Positions 33,999 to 39,902 of a stretch of 39,902 nucleotides of DNA are shown here, one piece after another. A program made the translations under genes and the position numbers. The first letter of the stretch is position 1; each line of letters begins with the position of its first letter. The stretch lies in assembly GCF_014698475.1 (NCBI RefSeq), contig NZ_JACJTB010000057.1, positions 1 through 39,902 on the forward strand, given 5' to 3'. The stretch is from Nostoc spongiaeforme FACHB-130. GTDB lineage: Bacteria > Cyanobacteriota > Cyanobacteriia > Cyanobacteriales > Nostocaceae. The notes under the pieces were generated by a model, which was not told the origin of the DNA, ran no database searches, and worked only from the letters and a program-made list of their open reading frames with translations.

Positions 33999-35120
33999 CT
34001 ACAGCCAAGGTACTTCTTCAGGCGCATAACGAAAAGCGCGAAAGACTGAATTTTGCTCTCCACGCGCCACTGCTGAGTTATCATCCAGATTCCGTACTGC
34101 AAAGTGAGGATTGATATATTCCCAGACAATCTCTCCTGAAACTGTCACTTCAAATATCCGACCGTAAGCACCTTCTGTAATTAAAGTGTTGCCGTTAGGT
34201 AGACGCTGTGCGCCTGATATATATGAACTAAAGAAGTTTTGAGGTGGGTTGTCGGTGTATTGCCAAACAATCTCTTTAGTTTGACGACTAACTTCAATCA
34301 CACGCGAGAAATTCAGCGCAGTGTGACGGCGATGTGCGCCATTGTCAAAAATCAGGATATTGCCATTAGCTAATTCGTTAGGAAAGTGCTGTTGTGCTAG
34401 TATGTCATCTCCAAGTGTCCAGATAATTTCTCCTGTGTTGCGATCGATAATTGCGACAGTAGAAATGTTACGAAAGCTGACTATAATATTGCCGTCAGCG
34501 AGTTCGCCTACAGTATTACCATGAGTCCATTCGTGTCGTTGGTCTTGAGGAGTGATAGTAAAAATATCTGGGTCTAGATGTTCGTAGGCGTGCCAAGTCC
34601 AAACAATTTCACCGCCAGGAGTAACTTCGTAAAGCACATCTGCATAGATGTCACCGTCTGCTTCTGTTCCCGCTACACCGCCTTTGATATGGGGAATCAA
34701 AGACTGAGGTATTTTTTCAATTGCTAATAAAATTGTGTTTCCGTTGCGAAGTCTGCGTCCATCGTGATGATGATCTGGATGTTTATACTCCCAGATAATA
34801 TTTCCCTTAGGATCTGCTTCTAAGACAACTCCACCTTTAAAAGCATCCCACAAAAGAAAACGTGGTGGAATTTCTGGGGTTTTACCGTTATAAAAAAGGT
34901 TCCCGTTAGGCAAGAGATAACCATATAAACCCGGTGGATAAGGTAAATTCCATTGATGAATAACTTCTCCTTCCAGGTTGAGAAGATAGACTTCTCCATT
35001 ACCTGTAAGTGGTGTGAAAAGTGTATAACCCTTATATACTTTGTCTGGGTTATAAGCTCTTAAACCAGTACCACGGCGACGGATAGTATTTTGATCAACT
35101 GATGCTGTTGCGATCGTCAT
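33999..35120 (-). CDS. arylsulfotransferase (ASST)-like beta-propeller protein
   Basis: The 373-residue protein is built from repeated strands of the type G-x-I-x-W-x-W/Y (GNIIWEYKHPDHHHDG, GEIVWTWHAYEHL, GEIIWTLGDDI, KEIVWQYTDNPPQ, GEIVWEYINPHF), each followed by RLPNGNTLI-like turns, which makes a six-bladed propeller of the arylsulfotransferase family. Histidine motifs HHHDG, HEWTHGN and HFPNELANGN are conserved there. ASST enzymes move sulfate from one phenol to another without PAPS. There is no signal peptide, unlike periplasmic ASST, so it may be cytoplasmic or have another role. It lies downstream of an aldo/keto reductase on the same strand, separated by a strong palindrome. Confidence 0.82.
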   Translation of the reverse strand: MTIATASVDQNTIRRRGTGLRAYNPDKVYKGYTLFTPLTGNGEVYLLNLEGEVIHQWNLPYPPGLYGYLLPNGNLFYNGKTPEIPPRFLLWDAFKGGVVLEADPKGNIIWEYKHPDHHHDGRRLRNGNTILLAIEKIPQSLIPHIKGGVAGTEADGDIYADVLYEVTPGGEIVWTWHAYEHLDPDIFTITPQDQRHEWTHGNTVGELADGNIIVSFRNISTVAIIDRNTGEIIWTLGDDILAQQHFPNELANGNILIFDNGAHRRHTALNFSRVIEVSRQTKEIVWQYTDNPPQNFFSSYISGAQRLPNGNTLITEGAYGRIFEVTVSGEIVWEYINPHFAVRNLDDNSAVARGEQNSVFRAFRYAPEEVPWL

Positions 35121-35174
35121 AATTTTAAATAGCTATGATGAATTTTGTACACTGATAATGTATTTGGAGTTTTC

Positions 35175-35207
35175 AGATCCCCGGCTTCTTAAAGAAGCCG
35201 GGGATCT
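35175..35207. repeat. perfect palindromic hairpin (AGATCCCCGGCTTCTT)
   Basis: AGATCCCCGGCTTCTT (35175-35190) is followed after one base by its exact reverse complement (35192-35207), a 16-bp GC-rich palindrome. There is no T-tract, so it is better seen as a dispersed REP-like palindrome than a classical terminator. It lies between the aldo/keto reductase stop and the arylsulfotransferase-like start. Confidence 0.75.
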
Positions 35208-35224
35208 CGTAACACAACCTATTT

Positions 35225-36262
35225 TTATGGTGCTGGATTTGGATATTGAGTGTGAACTGCGTCTATTTCTGCCAGAATTTCTTTGTCGAGAATTACATTG
35301 ATGCTATTTATATTTTCTTTGAGTTGTTCTAGTGTAGTAGCACCGATAATTGTACTCGCAACAAACCAACGACTCCGCACAAATGCTATAGCTAATTGTG
35401 CAGGACTTAGTTGATGGCGTTGAGCTATTTCTACATAAGCTGCAACTGCTTTATTGACATTTGGCTTTAAATATCGCTGACCAAAGTTTTCAAACAAAGT
35501 AACTCTTGCTTTTTCTGGTTTACCGTTGAGATATTTACCAGTTAAATAACCAAATCCCAAAGGACTATAAGCGAGTAGAGGAACGTTTTCGTAATAAATT
35601 GCTTCTGCAAGCGCACCATCAAAAACTCGATTGAGCAAATTATAGGCATTTTGAATCGAGACAACTTTGGGTAAATCAAATTGTTTAGCTGCTTGGCTAA
35701 ATTGGACAACTCCCCAAGGAGTCTCATTACTTAAGCCAATATAGCGAATTTTACCAGCTTGAATGACATCAGCAAACACTTCCAGTTGTTCAACTATAGG
35801 AACTGTTTCCTTTAATTGAGAGGGGTCAAACACTGTTTGTCCAAAACGTGGAACATAGCGGTCAGGCCAATGGATTTGATATAAATCGATATAATCTGTC
35901 TGTAATCTTTTGAGGCTATCATCTACCGCTTGCTTGATATTATCTCTGTCAATTGCTTTGGCTCCATCACGCAACCATTTAAAACCGCGTCCTGGCCCCG
36001 CAATTTTAGTAGCAATTATGAGTTTTTCTCGCTGTTGATGTTTTAACCATTCTCCAATATAACTTTCGGTGAAGCCATAGGTTTCAGCACTTGGTGGTAC
36101 TGGGTACATCTCAGCCGCATCAATGAAGTTAACGCCTTGACTGATGGCGTAATCTAGCTGCTGGTGGGCTTCTTCTATAGTATTTTGCCGCCCATAAGTC
36201 ATTGTACCAAGGCAAATTTCCGAAACTTTTAAGTCACTATTTCCTAATTGGTTATACTGCAT
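35225..36262 (-). CDS. aldo/keto reductase (Tas-like)
   Basis: The 345-residue protein is an NADPH-dependent TIM-barrel reductase. The catalytic tetrad is present: D48 and Y53 in FIDAAEMYPV, K86 in IIATKIAG and H131 in YQIHWPDR. The C-terminal cofactor motif includes STIIGATTLEQLKENI. The long insert PPSAETYGFTESYIGEWL and WPDRYVPRFG resemble E. coli Tas and related AKR subfamilies. The natural substrate cannot be told from sequence. It is the first gene of a minus-strand pair with the arylsulfotransferase-like gene and is divergent from the 2-oxoglutarate oxygenase gene, whose start is 261 bp away. Confidence 0.93.
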   Translation of the reverse strand: MQYNQLGNSDLKVSEICLGTMTYGRQNTIEEAHQQLDYAISQGVNFIDAAEMYPVPPSAETYGFTESYIGEWLKHQQREKLIIATKIAGPGRGFKWLRDGAKAIDRDNIKQAVDDSLKRLQTDYIDLYQIHWPDRYVPRFGQTVFDPSQLKETVPIVEQLEVFADVIQAGKIRYIGLSNETPWGVVQFSQAAKQFDLPKVVSIQNAYNLLNRVFDGALAEAIYYENVPLLAYSPLGFGYLTGKYLNGKPEKARVTLFENFGQRYLKPNVNKAVAAYVEIAQRHQLSPAQLAIAFVRSRWFVASTIIGATTLEQLKENINSINVILDKEILAEIDAVHTQYPNPAP

Positions 36263-36523
36263 ACTTTGGAATATTTTTATTGTTCAATTTTGGTTACTCA
36301 ATAATTATTATTTATGCTGAAAAATTTTTAATTTTTAGAGTAACTGAGGATTATTCAAATAATACTACGGTATGTTTATCTAATTAAATGCTTTTCCAAT
36401 AAAATTAACAAAAACATTTCTTTTGATGCTTAACAACTTTTAGCGATCGCCATCCTCAAAATTCTGCTCTCAACATCATTTATTGTGTAGTCTAGTTATT
36501 AGTCTCAGCATAACTAGCAGAGC

Positions 36524-37525
36524 ATGATAAACTCACACGTTCAAGTTCCCATAATTGATATTAGTGCGCTGGTTTCCCAAACTAGCAAATCTTATTCTGT
36601 AATTGCAGAACAAATTAGACAATCCTGCCAAGATTACGGCTTCTTCTATATCGTTGGACATGGAGTTGATGAACAATTACAAAAACAGTTAGAAAACCTC
36701 AGCCAACAGTTTTTTGCACAGGATGAAAACGCTAAACTGCAAATTCAGATGTCTCTTGGTGGTAAAGCATGGCGAGGTTATTTTCCTGTAGGTAACGAAT
36801 TAACATCAGGTAAACCAGACTTAAAAGAAGGTATTTACTTCGGCACAGAACTAGAAAAAAATCATCCACTGGTAAAAGCTGGTACACCAATGCACGGTCA
36901 CAACCTTTTTCCATCCAACATTCCCCAATTTAGAGAAACAGTGCTGGAATATATACACTCAATGACTCAACTCGGACATAGGCTAATGGCTGGGATTGCT
37001 TTGAGTTTGGGATTAGAAGAATCTTACTTTGCAGACCGTTATACAAAAGACCCATTAATATTATTTCGGATTTTTAATTATCCTCCTAATCAATCATCAT
37101 CTCAATCTCAGTGGGGTGTTGGCGAACATACAGATTACGGAGTATTAACTATTCTCAAGCAAGATAATATCGGTGGATTACAAATCAAATCAAAGTCTGG
37201 TTGGATAGATGCACCTCCTATTCCTAATTCCTTTGTGTGCAACATTGGGGATATGCTCGATCGCATGACGCAAGGATTGTATCGCTCAACACCTCACCGT
37301 GTTCAAAACTTCTCAACAAGTAATCGCCTATCATTTCCCTTCTTCTTTGATCCCAACTTTAACGTTGAAGTCAAACCCATTGAAATCAAAGACGTAGTAG
37401 TGAATGATGATAAAAGCGATCGCTGGGATCAAACTAGTGTCCACGAATTTAGCGGCACATACGGCGATTATCTGTTAAACAAAGTCTCCAAAGTCTTCCC
37501 AGAACTACGTCAAACAGTGCTTTAA
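36524..37525 (+). CDS. isopenicillin N synthase-like 2-oxoglutarate/Fe(II) dioxygenase
   Basis: The 333-residue protein has the N-terminal DIOX_N region (VPIIDISALV, CQDYGFFYIVGHGV) and the double-stranded beta-helix iron site: H202 and D204 in GEHTDYGVLTIL, H258 in STPHRVQNF, and the oxoglutarate-binding RLS (268-270). These are all expected residues, so it should be active. Relatives oxidise many small molecules, such as flavonoids, gibberellins and ethylene precursors in plants; the bacterial substrate is unknown. It is monocistronic and converges on the GST-like gene, with a heptamer repeat between the two stop codons. Confidence 0.92.
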   Translation: MINSHVQVPIIDISALVSQTSKSYSVIAEQIRQSCQDYGFFYIVGHGVDEQLQKQLENLSQQFFAQDENAKLQIQMSLGGKAWRGYFPVGNELTSGKPDLKEGIYFGTELEKNHPLVKAGTPMHGHNLFPSNIPQFRETVLEYIHSMTQLGHRLMAGIALSLGLEESYFADRYTKDPLILFRIFNYPPNQSSSQSQWGVGEHTDYGVLTILKQDNIGGLQIKSKSGWIDAPPIPNSFVCNIGDMLDRMTQGLYRSTPHRVQNFSTSNRLSFPFFFDPNFNVEVKPIEIKDVVVNDDKSDRWDQTSVHEFSGTYGDYLLNKVSKVFPELRQTVL

Positions 37526-37531
37526 ACTAAC

Positions 37532-37559
37532 CTTCTGCCTCCTGCCCCCTGCCTTCTGC
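37532..37559. repeat. tandem heptamer repeat (STRR-like), CYYCTGC
   Basis: Four tandem 7-mers: CTTCTGC, CTCCTGC, CCCCTGC, CTTCTGC, plus a partial fifth. It fills the whole gap between the converging stop codons of the oxygenase and GST-like genes. Confidence 0.85.
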
Positions 37560-37564
37560 CTTCT

Positions 37565-38788
37565 TTAATAAACAGAAGCCAACAGCTTATCTATCGCCGC
37601 ACGAAACGCCGTTGCTGCACCAGCACTCATATCACGCGGCGCACAGATGCGGTTTCTTAGATATGCAAAAGTAATCGCCCCCACAGCAGCGAAGATAGGA
37701 TCAACATTGCTATTTTTACCACCAGTCCGACCACCTGGTAAAGTTGCGCCATTGCCAGAAATGAGATAATCAGCCAGTTGTCGTAGGTGAAAATCAACTG
37801 CGTCTTTAACTGTGGTAAAGTCACCATCTACCGCTATTGCTTGGACTCCAGAATTTTTAATAATATCTCCTATGGCAACTTCCCGATTATCGCTCAACCT
37901 CTCAGCCGCTTCCGCGCGATATTGAATATTCTCGCTATCTGCTGCATCTAAAGGTAAGGGATTACCAATCGGTTCTACACCCCATCGACGACGTAAAAGT
38001 AAATTGTTAGTAATATTATCCGACTTCACCCGATGATAAGCAGGACGCTGATTTAGTGCTTCAAACCAAGCATTAATTCGAGGAAAGCGCGGATTTCCTT
38101 TAATGTGATATCCCCGATACACAGGTAAATTAGCCGCCAATCTATCGAGATGGGGGCTATACATAATGTCTACCAAGCTAAATGTACTGACAAAGAAGGG
38201 GCTTGGATATTTCCCTAAAGCTTGCTCAAGTTCATCTAACTTTGCCTCAAATTCTGCTTGTAACTTTGTTAACTCATCAGCATCACTGGGTGCTTCTCTG
38301 AGAAATTTAAACGCAATCTCTCTAAATCCATTAGTCTCAGCCTCTTCAACTAACTGTCTAGCAACAGCATTTTCCTCTGGATTTTCCGGCAATAATGCAG
38401 GACTAGGAAACTGTTCTTCTAAAGCCAAGAGAATATCTTTAGATTCATACACCAACTTCCCTTCAATCTTGGCAGCTGGGACAAGAGTTGTAGGAACCAA
38501 ATCTGTATACCACTTGGGTTTATTGCTTAAATCAATAAACTCCGTTGCAAAAGGAATTTCTTTTTCTTCCAATGCAAACCAAACTCGTTCACAAAAAGGA
38601 CACCAAGAATTAGTATCTCGGTACAGTAAGACTGGCGGTTGAGTGTTTGGGGGAAGTTTATGTAAACTGCTGGGTATTGGTGCGGTAGAAGGTGATTGTC
38701 CTGGTCTTTTTACACGACGCGCCGAAGTATTTTTTCTAGCAGTTTCTAAAAGTTCTTCCCAACTAGATAGTGTGTTTTGAATAGCCAT
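37565..38788 (-). CDS. glutathione S-transferase-like protein with a long C-terminal extension
   Basis: The 407-residue protein has a poorly conserved N-terminal 50 residues, then a thioredoxin-like GST N-domain (VLLYRDTNSWCPFCERVWFALEE, with the CPFC motif at 63-66) and the alpha-helical GST C-domain (about 125-260). About 140 residues follow that are not in ordinary GSTs and end in a helix-rich segment (FAYLRNRICAPRDMSAGAATAF). The CPFC pair is closer to glutaredoxin or omega-class GST chemistry (deglutathionylation or dehydroascorbate-type reduction) than to classical conjugation. It starts 2 bp after the methyltransferase stop, so the two are translated as one operon. Substrate unknown. 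Confidence 0.87.
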   Translation of the reverse strand: MAIQNTLSSWEELLETARKNTSARRVKRPGQSPSTAPIPSSLHKLPPNTQPPVLLYRDTNSWCPFCERVWFALEEKEIPFATEFIDLSNKPKWYTDLVPTTLVPAAKIEGKLVYESKDILLALEEQFPSPALLPENPEENAVARQLVEEAETNGFREIAFKFLREAPSDADELTKLQAEFEAKLDELEQALGKYPSPFFVSTFSLVDIMYSPHLDRLAANLPVYRGYHIKGNPRFPRINAWFEALNQRPAYHRVKSDNITNNLLLRRRWGVEPIGNPLPLDAADSENIQYRAEAAERLSDNREVAIGDIIKNSGVQAIAVDGDFTTVKDAVDFHLRQLADYLISGNGATLPGGRTGGKNSNVDPIFAAVGAITFAYLRNRICAPRDMSAGAATAFRAAIDKLLASVY

Positions 38789-38790
38789 TT

Positions 38791-39444
38791 TTACCTCGCT
38801 TTACTAGGAACGCCCGAAAACACAAATAATTGCTGCTCTTTGGATTGAGGTAAATTTTCACCAAGGTATCGATGAAGACCTACTCCCATGTCACCCGTAG
38901 CTGTGAGTTTGAAGTTAACTTCTGCAAATCCCGATGCACTCAAGATTTTTCGTACATTGTCAGAGTAGGGAATACCGTTAGAGTGTCCGCGAGTCCAGAT
39001 AACAAAAGCACCAGGTTTACTCAGAAAACTCAGGTTATCTAATAAGCGATTGAGTTCTGCTTCTGTTAGATTGCCAAAGACACCACAAGCAATCACAATA
39101 TCTGCTGGTACCGCACCTACATAATTACTGGCGATCGCTGCATCACCATTGATAAACTCAATTTGCTTGGTTAAACCCAAAGATTCTATAGTTGCGCGTC
39201 CACGTTCAACTAATTGGGGGTTGAGTTCCACAAGCCTTGCGTGTACGTCATTTCTCCGAGGGTGATTTTCCAATGTTCCTAATAAATCTCGTCCATCACC
39301 CGCGCAAACACTCACTATCCGAATAGCCCCATCTGGAGACGCATTCAAGCTATATCCAATAAATTCTCGCACGATTTCTAGACGCTGCTGCAATCTAGGC
39401 TCAGTCTTGTAGAGGTCGTGCCATTCATACCAATCTTTTGGCAT
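38791..39444 (-). CDS. class I SAM-dependent methyltransferase
   Basis: The 217-residue protein (start ATG at 39444; the frame extends to a GTG at 39471, with no clear ribosome-binding site for either) has the Rossmann-like methyltransferase fold. Motif I is IVSVCAGDGRDLLG, the acidic motif II strand ends in ARLVELNPQLVERG, motif III is IEFINGDAAIAS, and VIACGVFGNLTE is motif IV. The substrate cannot be told. It is the first gene of a two-gene operon with the GST-like gene, and the 2-bp gap indicates tight coupling. Upstream is an intergenic stretch of about 450 bp to the window end. Confidence 0.85.
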   Translation of the reverse strand: MPKDWYEWHDLYKTEPRLQQRLEIVREFIGYSLNASPDGAIRIVSVCAGDGRDLLGTLENHPRRNDVHARLVELNPQLVERGRATIESLGLTKQIEFINGDAAIASNYVGAVPADIVIACGVFGNLTEAELNRLLDNLSFLSKPGAFVIWTRGHSNGIPYSDNVRKILSASGFAEVNFKLTATGDMGVGLHRYLGENLPQSKEQQLFVFSGVPSKAR

Positions 39445-39902
39445 AAGGGGTAATTCCCGTTTAATGCACACTGTATATTTTAAAGTACGGTTAACTTATC
39501 GGTTAACTGTATTTTATTAATGAAGGCAGAGTATCACAGATATTTAGATAAAATCAAGTCTTATCTCTGACACTTCAGTTAAAGTTGTCTAGTGAGAATA
39601 TCAGATTTGTAGAGACAAGAAACTTCGCGCCTGGACAGGTCTACAAAACATTACGAATTATCCTTTTTCAATATCTAGAAAATTGCCCTATGACACAATA
39701 CGGTTCAGTTAAGAGAATAGTAGGTTGGGTGTAGCGATAGCGTAACCCAACAGAGTCTTAAAAATGTTGGGTTCCGTTCCTCCACCCAACCTTGTATATT
39801 GAGGGAAGTAGTAGACCGTCCCAACCTTGGTCACAATAGACCGCTATGTAGCACGGGTCACTACAAAAATCTCTTTGACAGAACTCGAACAGTCGCCAGG
39901 GG
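39445..39902. other. terminal intergenic region with a nested inverted repeat (458 bp)
   Basis: It holds the promoter of the methyltransferase-GST operon near its left end and the nested repeat at 39722-39792. I see no gene. The last 100 bases are cut by the window end and may belong to something outside. Confidence 0.45.
39722..39792. repeat. nested inverted repeat (AGGTTGGGTG/CACCCAACCT)
   Basis: Outer arms AGGTTGGGTG (39722-39731) and CACCCAACCT (39783-39792) are perfect inverted 10-mers, and inner arms AACCCAACA (39744-39752) and TGTTGGGTT (39765-39773) form a second perfect pair. So GTTGGGT occurs four times in alternating orientation. It resembles the small MITE-like dispersed repeats common in Nostocales. 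Confidence 0.75.

Noticed and set aside
1-39902. tRNA genes, CRISPR arrays, transposase genes
   Set aside because: I found no T-loop with a matching acceptor stem, no regularly spaced repeats of 25 to 40 bp, and no transposase-like protein. A tRNAscan or ISfinder search would be decisive.

Overview
The window looks like chromosomal DNA of a filamentous, probably heterocystous cyanobacterium (Nostoc/Anabaena type). The evidence is the frequent HIP1 octamer GCGATCGC, a Ycf66 family gene, nSTAND-WD40 and CHAT proteins, tandem heptamer (STRR-like) repeats, and the dispersed repeat whose translation reads KGAEAQR. No organism name can be proved from the sequence alone. I saw no tRNA, rRNA, CRISPR array or transposase.

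Layout. (1) 1-3839: a Uma2-type nuclease-fold gene and ileS, both on the minus strand; ileS carries an in-frame copy of a dispersed repeat. (2) 4106-12735, all minus strand: a subtilisin-like S8 protease, a free-standing I9-like inhibitor/propeptide, a Trypco2-like protein, a CHAT-SIR2 fusion, a large nSTAND-type NTPase with a WD40 tail, a small RiPP precursor of GrrA type, and its radical SAM/SPASM maturase of GrrM type. The last five genes are separated by about 19 bp or less or overlap. This is the most interesting locus: it looks like a biological-conflict (defence or cell-suicide) operon with a cyclophane-RiPP cassette joined to it. (3) 12736-17570: a long AT-rich gap, an unrecognised 139-aa gene, ycf66, gnd and a small membrane-protein gene. 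(4) 17635-25337: an SPFH/prohibitin-like protein, four separate CadD-family transporter paralogs, a TauE/SafE (TSUP) permease, a LysR regulator, an exported protein of unknown function and a DUF202/YidH protein. (5) 25423-32648: a sulfur-assimilation block with cysK and an Rrf2 (CymR-like) regulator, cysE, ssuE, ssuD, a TTC38-like TPR protein and an SsuA-like sulfonate-binding lipoprotein. (6) 33448-39444: a cysteine-rich copper-storage-like four-helix protein, an arylsulfotransferase-like propeller protein, an aldo/keto reductase, a 2-oxoglutarate/Fe(II) oxygenase, and a two-gene operon of a glutathione-S-transferase-like protein and a SAM methyltransferase.

How the genes may work together. 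In region 2, by analogy with known conflict systems, the STAND NTPase would sense and oligomerise, CHAT and SIR2 would be protease and NAD-directed effectors, and the subtilase with its inhibitor may add a second protease layer or release the RiPP product. That role assignment is inference. In region 5, cysE and cysK make cysteine; SsuA, SsuD and SsuE would bind sulfonates and release sulfite from them; and the Rrf2 gene beside cysK resembles the CymR-CysK cysteine-sensing pair of Firmicutes. The TSUP permease and the CadD-like proteins beside this block may move sulfur-containing anions or metals; their substrates cannot be read from sequence.

Non-coding features include several intrinsic terminators, a possible transcription attenuator in the leader of the ssuA-like gene, a hairpin just before a start codon, three heptamer repeat tracts and several dispersed palindromic repeats.
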